Source of the DNA: Diphasiastrum complanatum
Lineage: Eukaryota > Streptophyta > Lycopodiopsida > Lycopodiales > Lycopodiaceae
NCBI GenBank assembly: GCA_029204225.1
Contig: MU832037.1
Coordinates: 1 to 64,000 of the forward strand
Direction of reading: 5' to 3'
Length of the DNA stretch: 64,000 nucleotides
Shown here: piece by piece, positions 55,263-64,000 of the stretch
Position numbering within the stretch: the first letter of the stretch is position 1
How the letters are laid out: every line of letters begins with the position of its first letter
Notes under the pieces: model-generated
Seen by the model: the letters and a program-made list of their open reading frames with translations, nothing else
Database searches by the model: none
Told to the model about the DNA's origin: nothing
Made by a program: the position numbers and the translations under genes

Positions 55263-55862
55263 AACGTTGTGGAGGAAATGGAGATGGAGGTGGAGGGAGT
55301 GGAGAAACAATATTAGTATAAATGGTGGTTGTTGTGGCGGTGATGGTGGTGGTTAGTGGAGGGGTGAATGATCTGCTTTTTTCCGGTTCATCATCATTGA
55401 TCTCCATCAGGTCCGCAACATCAAAATATTGTGATGTGTCCAAGGTATGAACTTGTTGGGCTTGTGGATGTTGGTCTTGGAACTGTTGGGCCGCTTTCGT
55501 GTCTTGGGAAATGGGACTCCCCACTCCTCTCCCCCCAAAGAATGTGCCATTGGTGAAGTTGGCGACATTGGTGTGGTAATCAACAGGGGTGGGGTGATGA
55601 CTTGGTCTGGTGGCACGACTTGGGTTGTGCTCGTGTCTACTGCTGCTGTAGAAGTAGCTGCTCCATCGCCCTCGTCGATGGTGTGCAAGGGTGAGAAGTG
55701 TGTCAGGAAGGTTGTGTGTGAGGTTGAGCTTCCATCATCTGAATCTGAATCTTCTGATGCTGTGCCGTCAGGTGATTTCCTCCTAGCCTGAAGCTTTCTA
55801 CAAATGTGTTGTTGCCTTGTGTCTGGCAACTGGGCCTTAGAGGTGTCGGCCTGACGTTACTT
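55263..55862 (-). pseudogene. ORF3 copy 4, minus-strand piece
   Basis: Encodes MPDTRQQHICRKLQARRKSP, a Thr/Pro-rich linker, and after a frameshift QAQQVHTLDTSQYFDVADLM with INDDEPEK, matching 1.49-1.95 kb of ORF3 copy 1. Confidence 0.7.
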
Positions 55863-56315
55863 TTCTTGGTAAACAAAACATGCAATACTAGGCGTATTGC
55901 AAGATGGTTACTGTTATTGACTGAATTTGACTTTCGAATTGTGGTTCATAAGGGGAAGCAACATTATCTAGCCGATCATGTTTCACGAATTGAATTCGCA
56001 CCAGTTAATATTGAAGTGGATGATTACCAGATGTTGCATTATTCTATGTAGAGGCAGTACCTGAGTGGGTAGCAAATATTGTTGAGTATCTGATGCTAGG
56101 ACAACCGAATGACTCTTTGACAAAAGTATAGAAGAGGCAATTGATTCATAAGACTCAACCTTATCAACTGATTACAAGACAATTGTATCGTCATGAATCA
56201 GACAATATTCTACGTAGATGTGTTTTACCGCATGAAATATCAAATGTAATCATGTTTTCACATGATGGCATGGGTGGAGGACACTTCTCTACAAATATTA
56301 TTGTTTGCAAACTTT
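55863..56315 (+). pseudogene. Gypsy RNase H end and integrase zinc finger, plus-strand piece
   Basis: Encodes VNKTCNTRRIARWLLLLTEF, HKGKQHYLADHVSR, then YQLITRQLYRHESDNILRRC and FSHDGMGGGHFSTN, colinear with 10.98-10.7 kb of the complete element. The adjoining pol is on the other strand. Confidence 0.75.
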
Positions 56316-57203
56316 TCCAAGCGTTCACGCTCATGGGCCACTTCACCATCAAGGCTTCCACCCAAAAGGACTGCTACACAAGCCACAAAGCTCTCAACCA
56401 GAACCTCTGTATAAAATGCAAAGTGTGTTTCCAAAAGGTAATGACAAAATTTTCGTATAGAAAAAATCATGGCTAACACTTCACGTTCTATTGTTGAATA
56501 GTCTTCTCCGAATCTGTAAGCTGTCTGCTTGCAAATCGTATTGGATAGTCCTTCTTATAGTCACCTGGCTGCATCAAAACTGATCCAATTGCATATTTTG
56601 AGGCATCAGTGTCAACATGAAACTCAATCATCCAATCTGGAGAATGTAGTATCGGTGCTGAAATTAATGGTTTTTTTAATTTTTCAAAGGCTTCTAACGC
56701 TTCTACTGTCTAAATAGGAACAATAGTCAATTTGTATATAGGTCTTGTTAAATCCGCAAAGAAGATAATAAAAATTCGATAGTAGTTCGCATGATCCATC
56801 AACACATAAACTCCACGAATTGTTGTTGGCAGTGGCAATTCCACAATAACCTTGATTTTAGAATAATATGTGGCAATGCCATGTCTCGATATCACATGCC
56901 TAAGCACAACTCCGTGAAAAATCCATATCTGGCATTTTTCTGGATTTAGAAAAATTTGATACTTGTGACATCTTTCAAATACTTTCTCCAATTGATCCAG
57001 GTGGTCTATATCTGTGCTATGGACTCCAAGGTCATCCAAGTAAATTTCAAAAAAATTATGTAGATAATCTTTAAAAGCAGATTGCATTACTCTTTGGAAC
57101 AAACTTGGTGCATTACAGAGTCCAAACAACATTACTTTGTAAGCATAGGTGCCCCATTATGTTGCAAAAGCTGTTTTGTGATGATCTACAGGTGCAATCT
57201 TGA
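56316..57203 (-). pseudogene. Gypsy RT and RNase H start, minus-strand piece
   Basis: Encodes VKIAP..HKTAFAT.GTYAYKVMLFGL, CNAPSLFQRVMQSAFKDYL, IYLDDLGVHS (the catalytic LDD), then HVISRHGIATY and FSIRKFCHYLLETHFAFYTE. About 70 bp near 56.32-56.40 kb is foreign filler. The RT fingers are deleted at 57,204, where the pre-RT stretch joins directly to the palm. Confidence 0.8.
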
Positions 57204-58336
57204 CCTAGGGAACTGCATCAGGTACTAAAGGTATGGTGTGCTCAATAACTGACGTCGGAATACCCTTGAGATCTTGATAAGTCCATGCAAAGCAATCTTG
57301 ATACTTAATAAGTAAAGTTTGATTCATCAAGAATATTACGCATTTCAAATATGGTCGGATCCATATGATTTAGAATCTACTCATCAGTAAGTTCTGCATT
57401 GTCATCATAAGTCAAGGCATAACTCACAGGAAGGGGATTTGGTATAGGCTCCATTGATATCCAAGCTACATTTAGCACATTCAATGGAAAGTGATCGATG
57501 TATCCAAGGTTCGATCCAATAATGAAATCTCCCTCAAATCTGACTGATTATATATCCTGCTATACAATCAATCCTTCATTCTAGTTGACAGTATTAGTTT
57601 GAGAATCGTAATGAACTCCCAAATTTTTTTTGGTCGGTCACAAGTATGATCCTTTGTTGATGAATCATCATCCTCTTTTTGAACCACTAGTTTGATAGTC
57701 CAAGTTGTAGGATCAACCTTGATTGCACGTTCACGATTTTCAAAAGTGATTTTTTCACTACTCCAGTTATGAATTACTTGCGCAACTCGTAACCATGGGC
57801 ATCCCAATAGGACTTGGTAGACATTTGGTGCTTCTGGTAAGTCCATTACTATGAAAGTAATGACGAACTGTACTCCAGCAATTTTGACAGGTATATCTTC
57901 AACTATTCCTTGCAGACATATTGTCGTTTGATCAGCTAGCCTAATGGCAAAAGTCGTAGGCTCTATCTTTGTAAGGCCCCATTTTGCACATAGGTTTGTA
58001 GACATCAGGTTAACTCCCAAACCGCCATCTATCACAGCTGCTTCATTAGGAAATTGTCTATGCTGTATCGGCAGGGTGATATTTTTTTGTTCACTTTTTC
58101 AAGCTACTCTGACATGGAGTACTTCATTAGATTCTTCAAATCCAGCACAAAAAAGTGGCTCATGATGAGCTTCTAGTCAGCTTGAGTTAACTTTTGTGCT
58201 AATACTTCTTTTGCTTTTGGCACCAACTTTAGGAACTCTCCCAACAAAATATTAATCTTACTAGACAAAATATTCATGAGCAGTTCTATTTGCGGTGCTT
58301 TCGGTTCAGTCATCTTGAAGGGTTCTTCATGGTGAT
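57204..58336 (-). pseudogene. Gypsy protease and pre-RT region
   Basis: The frame 58035-57568 has MIDGGLGVNLMSTNLC, a retropepsin-like active-site motif (DGG in place of DTG/DSG), and a downstream LGCPWLR block with an I-H-N-W stretch, typical of plant gypsy proteases. Upstream (58.33-58.05 kb) is the ILSSKINILLGEFLKLV linker. Downstream (57.57-57.2 kb) is pre-RT sequence. It is separated from Gag by a solo LTR. Confidence 0.75.
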
Positions 58337-59145
58337 TGTTGTAAAGCTACCTTTACAAGCTTTACTTCTGGCGCCATTGGCGCTAGCTATGTCCAAGGCG
58401 CCAGCAGCACCCCTGCTGCTCCCGGCGCCAACGGCGCCGGCGCCGCTCCCGGCGCCACTGTGACCAGAATCCAGCCGGTGCCAAGTTCCTATGGCTGAAA
58501 ATCTTTGATCGGTTCTAGCGGAGTCCAGAGAGCTCAGATTGATGTGAAGGGTCGTATATTGGGACGCCAGCGGTATGCCGTCGGGACCATTCGGTCCGTG
58601 GCGCCAGTGGTATGCTGTCGGGACCATTTGGTCCAGGAACTGGTTGTTTCCATATCTGTCACGGCTTGTGGTTCTGAGTGTTCCTTGCATGAACGTGAAT
58701 GGGTTAAGCTCTTGGGAAACGGGCTCTAACCTGTCAATTGAGTTGGATGGCTTGGGTGGATGTTACCTGTTTATGGCTGTCCAGTCTGGCGTGGCGCCAG
58801 GTTGGCTTCCAGCGCTCGTGACGAAGCTTTCAGTTGGTTAAGTCTGATGTAAGTCAGACCGCTTGCTTGGAATGGATGTTACTCGTTTGTAACGAAGCTT
58901 CGAGTTAGTGAAGTTTGATGTATGTCGGGCGGCTTGCTTGAAGGAAAGTCACGCACATCGGGACCCCCGATCTGGCATGGCGCCAGGTTGGATCTCAATG
59001 CTGGTTTTCGGAACTTCAAGTTGGTTAAGTCTGATCGTTGTTGGCGAGTTGGCTGCTTGTATGTCAAGTGGGTTTGGATGGCAAGAGTTGAAGGCTGGGA
59101 AGCTAAGTCGTGGTTCCCGGCTCCCTTTGGGATGCCTTCGCTACA
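58337..59145 (-). mobile_element. Solo LTR (809 bp) within a gypsy gag-pol linker
   Basis: From TGTTGTAAAGC to TTCGCTACA, flanked by perfect GTGAT duplications (58332-58336 and 59146-59150). The flanking linker sequence is continuous across it when compared with 29.55-29.60 kb. The U5 side at 58.36-58.46 kb is GC-rich with many GGCGCC/GGCGCCA words. Orientation is inferred from the 49,085 fragment and is tentative. Confidence 0.9.
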
Positions 59146-59150
59146 GTGAT

Positions 59151-59757
59151 GCAACTGAGCATTCATATTTGTTCATGAATTTTCTGATGGTTGCAATGAT
59201 GAAGAATGAACTTCGGTTGTTGCTCTAGTAGCTTCAAGCTTCTCTTCTTCTTGCAGATGTTTAATCCACTGCCTCATATCCTAATATCTTCTTTTTTCTG
59301 CATGAAGATTTGGATAGACTCTAGATGTTGTTGATATATCAGTTAATGGTATAGAATCAGCAGGTACTGGATCTGCTACCGGTTCTTTCTGCTTCTGTGC
59401 TCTGGTGACCACCATCAAGGGTACACTTGGTTTATTCTGAGCTTCTGGTCTTTGCTTCATTGTTATCAAATTTACAGGAGCTGTAGCCGGTGGTGGCTTC
59501 GATTTTGCTGGACATTCCTTATAGCAATGCCCATAATCAAATGGTACAAACTTTCTTTTATTTGGACATTCTACAACTCTGTGATTTTTTCCACATGCAA
59601 AGCATCCAAGTGGTGCTCTGGTCCAGTTTCTAGTTCCTTGTTGTTACGCGACATCATAAATAGCATATTGTTCTGAAAATCCACCTTCTTGATCATTACC
59701 ATAGTTCCATTGCTCGGCACTTCTGTAAGGTTCTGGTTCGATCAAATTGGTGTAAGC
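59151..59757 (-). pseudogene. Gypsy Gag zinc-knuckle and linker fragment
   Basis: The minus strand near 59.64-59.50 kb has Cys-His pairs (GCFACGKNHRVVECP-like and CPFDYGHCYKECP-like patterns). It is followed by the linker frame 59469-59281 (MVVTRAQKQKEPVADPVPAD; SRVYPNLHAEKRRY) shared with 29.36 kb. It ends where a CACTA-like end begins. Confidence 0.65.
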
Positions 59758-59879
59758 CATAGACGTTAGATTCCGACGACCCTATTGCGACGTGTTTTCT
59801 GACGTCCACGACGAACAAAAAAAAAAATTAAACTCGCGATTTGCGTAGCAAATCACAAATCACGATGGGTGTTGTAGTG
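59758..59879. mobile_element. Short CACTA-like terminal fragment
   Basis: Ends in TGTTGTAGTG at 59879 (reverse complement CACTACAACA, the usual CACTA terminus). It carries the words AGATTCCGACGACCC and TCTGACGTCC, shared with 50.1-50.4 kb. Confidence 0.5.
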
Positions 59880-59999
59880 TTTGGCTAAAAAGGAGAGTCT
59901 TGATAATATTTCGAGCATCGAGTTTAGAGGAGTTGGTGAGAATTCCTTGGAATTTGAATTGTAAAAAAAAAACAATATTAAAATTATTTTCAGTGTTTT

Positions 60000-60210
60000 C
60001 ATAAATTTTTATTTTTTTTGTAAATTTAATTTTTCCGGACATAATATATTGATTTTATTTGGTCAAAATGCATATATTTTTTGTGAAATCTTTTGTGATT
60101 TTTGGAAATATGCAAATGAGAAACCATGTTTTTGGGCAAAATTTAAAAAATTGAAAAATGCTTACTTTTTTTTAGGATTTTGACCCATTTCAAAAAATTT
60201 CACATTTGGC
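60000..60210. repeat. AT-rich inverted repeat, right copy
   Basis: Partner of 54,830-55,020, in opposite orientation. Confidence 0.8.
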
Positions 60211-61100
60211 AAAAAACGTACAATATTATTTTGACTTTCATGTAGAAAATTATCCAAAGTTTACAAGCAACGTACATCTACAAACAACAAACCAAGCAAT
60301 TGTTGGCTTTGATAATTGGCCTGTAGGCAATTGCTCATTATGGGTTTCATCGATGCTATACTCCATAAGTAAAAACTTTCTTGAAGGTGTGCCCTTTGTA
60401 TTTCTTAAGTGCCAAACAATGCTCACTTTTTTTCTACGAGTCGATTGGTCTCTTGTAGTTTCTTAGTTCAATCGAGTTTTCTTTTTCCACGTCCAAGCTC
60501 CTACAACTTTCAAAGTTGGCCGATTTTCATTCAAATCCTTAAGTGCACTTGCCCATTTTTTATTGAAATTTTCTTCAGAAATCAATCATATCTGCAGTTT
60601 GAAACTTAGTAGAAAAATTAAAATAGTTTACAACCCTCAATAACAAACATACAGTTGAAGCACTTTAAGCGCTAGCTAAGTTTGTCGAAAGAAATCTAGA
60701 GAGTAATGCTACTTATTGCAGCATGTATATCTACTTTTAATATAGAATGATTAAATATGTCAAAAGTATTCCAAAAAGTTTACTCTTACTTTTGCATCAA
60801 GAAGATTAATTTATTGCTACTCACATTTTTAACCAATTTTTAAACTTTTGGGTTCCTGCTTGTTTCAAGATCAATTGGTCAATTTTAAAAGCAACCGGTT
60901 GGTTGTAGGACTTTGCCAGTTCTCTTTGAGCATTGATGGCAACCCATTATCGCTTTAGTTCATAAAGACGTTGCAACGGCTCCCTAAGAAGTGTTGATAA
61001 AGTTTCAGGAAGAGTTTTTGTGAGAACTATACAACCGGGGGGGATTGAATAAGGTTGGTCCCACACCAAGGGAGGGAAAAAAGAGATAACTCCTATGTGA
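60211..61100. other. Stretch without recognised features
   Basis: No ORF with motifs, no repeat matched elsewhere in the window. A run of G (CCGGGGGGGATTG) occurs near 61,037. Confidence 0.4.
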
Positions 61101-61103
61101 CCC

Positions 61104-61104
<1 letters not shown>

Positions 61105-61174
<70 letters not shown>
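61105..61174. repeat. (GA)n microsatellite, about 70 bp
   Basis: Uninterrupted GA run. The setting (TTGGTCCCACACC to the left) recalls the GA runs inside gypsy LTRs, but no LTR border was found. Confidence 0.95.
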
Positions 61175-61176
<2 letters not shown>

Positions 61177-61979
61177 CTTAGGCATTCCCTACTCTTTTAG
61201 AAAGAGAGAGTGGAGATGTACTTTATAATTTTCCATAGCAATTTAGGGAAAAAAAGAGTGGATCACAGGTATTAATGTCAATTGAAAATAGATTTGGAAT
61301 AAATTTGCCATTTTGGATAGCATCAATTTTGAGATGACTTCTTTTCGTCTGTGAGAGTGTTGAGTGAGAGTGAGAGTGAGTGTGATACAACTAGTTCTCA
61401 CTACTTTAAATAGTAGAGGAGCGACCTTTGCATTGGTAGATATTGCCATAAAAAATGAGAAGGTGATCGAAATAAATTTCCCAAGAAATGGGCTTTGGCG
61501 AATTGCTCTGTCCTATAAGAGATTCCCCAATGAAAAGGTCACTCTAAAACTTATTCTCCAATGATCGCACGAGCTCTTTCAAGCACATTATCAATGCAAC
61601 AGTATTACAAACCCTGCTACAAAAATCGAGACGTGGAAATAGGATTTTCCTCATCGAACAAGTGCAAAAATGAGTCACAACTGGGTAGGCAACAGACGTA
61701 CCATAAGTGACATCAACCACGTGCACGATCGCAAATGGAATAATCGAAAACATACACCAACATTGAGATCAAAGAAATGCTGGTGGTCGGAAGAGTTTCC
61801 TCAGTTCAGGTATTCTTGAAACCAGAGATCTGCCAAATTCAACTGATTTCTTCGTTCCTTGAGCACTAAGATTATGAAATATTGATGTAAGTGTTGTTAG
61901 ATTGTGTCGTACTTCTTGATTGTTTTGTGTTGGGTCTATTCAAAAAATTATTATTTGGGATACTGAACAATGGATACAG
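61175..61979. other. Stretch without recognised features
   Basis: No supported gene or repeat. A short (GTGAGA)n-like patch lies near 61,350-61,385. Confidence 0.4.
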
Positions 61980-62365
61980 AATGTAGACTCGGTCTAAGTA
62001 TACATCTCCAAATTTATGTCCTCATGCATTTACAGAATCGTTCTTCGATACCAAGCTTCATGTATATAGAAACTATAAATGCTTTACAGAATCATTCTTA
62101 GATACGGAGTTTCATGTATACAGAAACTATAATTGCACAAAACTATACTCACTCTATTTTTTAATCTTGTAAAAAAGTCTCAAACAAGTACATAGATAAA
62201 ATATAAAGAGTCATATCAAATCATTCAAAGAGGTAGTGATGCCAAATACATCTTCAAACGAAGCTCTCATATTGACGATTATAAATATCGATAAGATATC
62301 ATCCTATAACGTACTGACAAGGCAAATATACATTTAAAACACACTAAAACAAAACTAAGTGATCA
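61980..62365 (-). pseudogene. Degraded third copy of the dehydrin 3' flank
   Basis: 62,222-62,365 aligns with 36,832-36,992 of the left arm with gaps and substitutions (shared TCATTCAAAGAGGTA, TAACGTACTGACA, AACACACTAAAACAAAA). Weaker similarity reaches back to about 61,980. The orientation equals the left arm, so the gene would have lain to the right, where a foldback element now begins. No dehydrin coding sequence remains. Confidence 0.7.
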
Positions 62366-62367
62366 CG

Positions 62368-62575
62368 ATGGAGTGCAAAAACTGACCATTTGACTTGGTC
62401 AGAAGAGCTATTTTCACGCTCCTGTGTGATCACGGAGGAGCGCAAAAATTGACCATTTGACTTGGTTAGAAGCGCCATTTTTGCGCTCCTGTGTGATCAA
62501 GTAGGAGCAAAAAAATGGCGCTTTTGACCAAGTCAAATGATCGATTTTTGCGCTCCTCCATGATACCCGATTGTG
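62368..62575. mobile_element. Foldback element / long hairpin
   Basis: A unit containing GGAGCGCAAAAATTGACC, ATTTGACTTGGT and GCGCCATTTTTGCGCTCC occurs twice in direct orientation (from about 62,368 and 62,430) and then in inverted orientation (62,502-62,568). The second and third copies form an almost uninterrupted stem of about 55 bp around a short loop near 62,500. No coding capacity; it resembles a MITE-like foldback. Confidence 0.75.
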
Positions 62576-63018
62576 ATTATCCAAAAAGTTTAGATTTAAA
62601 TTAGCATTTATAATTTTGAAACATAATGAGCAAAAAGAGAACAAAAATTTTGAAACACACAATTGCAAACATCTTTTATTCATTGAGTTTTTGGTACATA
62701 ATAGTCTTCCTCTCACTTGACAATACAGTAGGCTTTAAAATTTCTGATGCAAGAAGATGAGCATCAGATTCTTTGGAAAATGGGCCAGTGGCCGCTCCAA
62801 TTCCTAGCCTAGACTCAAAGCTTGAGCTCAGATCATTAACAACTGCGCTTCTTAAAACATAGTTGTTCTATTGTAACTATTTGCTAGCTCCACCTGTGCA
62901 ATATGTTTGGACAATGATTTGCACTTTAGCAGCTCTTCATCTCCATTAGAACTATACTTTTGGCTAATGTAGTAGATGTAAGCATAGATTGAAATATCTT
63001 AACAACTCTTGTGGGCTA
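62576..63018. other. Stretch without recognised features
   Basis: No motif or repeat recognised between the foldback element and the gypsy fragment. Confidence 0.4.
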
Positions 63019-64000
63019 TCGTCTCCATAGGCTCTATACACTTGGGTGTAGATCTATAAAAATTGTCACGGATCTTCCTTGCCATCAAACCTCGAAAGGT
63101 CAATCTTGGAAAAATTTCGGACTGCGTGGGACACGAATGGCCTAGGATTGTCCATCGGTGGTGGATCTATGTCAAGGGGTTCAAGTAATATTTCGATCGA
63201 TACATTAACGAATTTCTCTAATTCAGGGAGATCCAGGGTGGATAATCTTCTACCTGATCTCAGATGCATACAACAGAAAGGAGAATACGAAAGATCAGAA
63301 AAAATCTAGATTTTTCTCTAATGGCGAGTTATACAGACAAGTAATAAAAAGCGCGAGTAATAGGATTATAACTCGCCGAGCTGACTACTTGTCCTAAATG
63401 ATGATCATAAGCCTCTGTGAAAGTGACGAGTAATGAGAAGCAGTTGGCGAGTTATACAGATGAGTAATAACTCTGATGGCGAGTAATAAATTTATAACTC
63501 GTCGATCTCTCATAAGATAGATCAGTATGTATATAGGCTTCAACTCTGATGGCGAGTAAAGATAATGAATAGAAAAGGAGAAATCACTAATGGCGAGCTA
63601 GTTAACTAGCGAGTAATACAATTGGCAAAAATAGAAAAAAAATGACGGGAAATTCAAAATGGCGAGTAATGGCCCTAGACATGAATAATAATTTTATAAC
63701 TCGTCGATTACCATGAAAATGTCCCTGAGCTTGCTGATCACTCAGCTTTGATATCGAGTAAAGTTGGCAAAGAAAAATTGTAAAAAGTGGGTTTGGCGAG
63801 TAATAGGTTGTAGGGCGAGTAAAGTCTCTGATGGCGAGTTATGATTTGTAACTCACCGAACTCACAAAATAGTGTCTGGAGCCTGTCTAGCTCTCTGGAG
63901 AAGTGGCGAGTAAAGAAAAGAACAAAAAACTGAAAAAAGACTAGTAGGCGAGTAATAAGCTAGTCAAAAATACAAGAAAAATCAAGCAAAAGCATATTGA
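63019..64000 (-). mobile_element. Second copy of the gypsy Gag start and word-rich leader, to window end
   Basis: Matches 47,824-48,800 in the same orientation with scattered changes. The Gag start at 63269-63066 reads MHLRSGRRLSTLDLPELEKF, PMDNPRPFVSHAVRNFSKI and SRFDGKEDP. The GGCGAGT(T/A)AT words run from 63,320 to the end. The similarity with the first copy begins at the same base on the left (TCTCCATAGG), so both are truncated at one point. Confidence 0.8.

Noticed and set aside
1-64000. Bacterial or organellar origin
   Set aside because: Plant LTR retrotransposons with tRNA-Met/tRNA-Asp primer sites, a spliced dehydrin and long simple repeats point to plant nuclear DNA; no plastid or mitochondrial genes were recognised.

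Overview
The window looks like nuclear DNA of a land plant with a large, retrotransposon-filled genome. The only gene that reads as intact is a dehydrin (late embryogenesis abundant group 2), and it is present twice. Everything else recognisable is LTR retrotransposon: Ty1/copia with tRNA-Met primer sites, and Athila-like Ty3/gypsy with a tRNA-Asp primer site and an extra ORF after pol. Solo LTRs, simple repeats, CACTA-like ends and one foldback element fill part of the rest. The dehydrin has F-like, S and K segments and no Y segment. That would suit a gymnosperm or another non-flowering vascular plant, but I cannot name the species. I saw no rRNA gene, tRNA gene or CRISPR array.

Layout. 0.3-1.0 kb is an LTR of a minus-strand copia. 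1.0-4.15 kb is a decayed plus-strand Athila-type ORF3, followed by an LTR to about 5.1 kb. 5.96-17.03 kb is a decayed, intron-containing minus-strand gene of unknown family. Its 88-bp intron holds a complete 9,953-bp Athila-like element (6194-16146, target duplication TAGTC). 17.03-23.55 kb is a complete, very young copia with apparently identical LTRs and target duplication AATGC. Its gag-pol is split by a solo LTR of its own family in the opposite orientation. 23.55-26.8 kb is an older truncated copia. 27.0-29.3 kb is a gypsy gag start followed by a long minisatellite-like leader. 29.3-34.6 kb holds gypsy and copia pieces, including a copia 3' half whose LTR contains a gypsy solo LTR.

34.64-47.37 kb is a large inverted duplication. 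Two arms of about 4 kb, each with a dehydrin gene and a copia relic, surround a 4.8-kb spacer of copia fragments. The inner 2 kb of the arms, including the gene, is almost identical; the outer part is visibly diverged. 47.8-49.2 kb and 63.0-64.0 kb are two copies of the 5' end of another tRNA-Asp-primed gypsy family. 50-55 kb has a CACTA-like end, another ORF3 fragment and LTR-like sequence. 55.1-59.8 kb is a scrambled gypsy with orientation flips and an 809-bp solo LTR. It is bracketed by an AT-rich inverted repeat at 54.83-55.02 and 60.00-60.21 kb. Near 62 kb lies a degraded third copy of the dehydrin 3' flank, next to a foldback hairpin.

Main points of interest: (1) several gypsy families have untranslated regions full of family-specific repeated words; (2) the U5 end of the Athila LTR carries sequence antisense to the D-arm and anticodon arm of tRNA-Asp, beside the normal primer site, which suggests extended primer pairing; (3) a divergent post-pol ORF3 family occurs in four copies; (4) the mirrored dehydrin pair; (5) the nested solo LTR in its own family. 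All family assignments are by eye; no database search was run.
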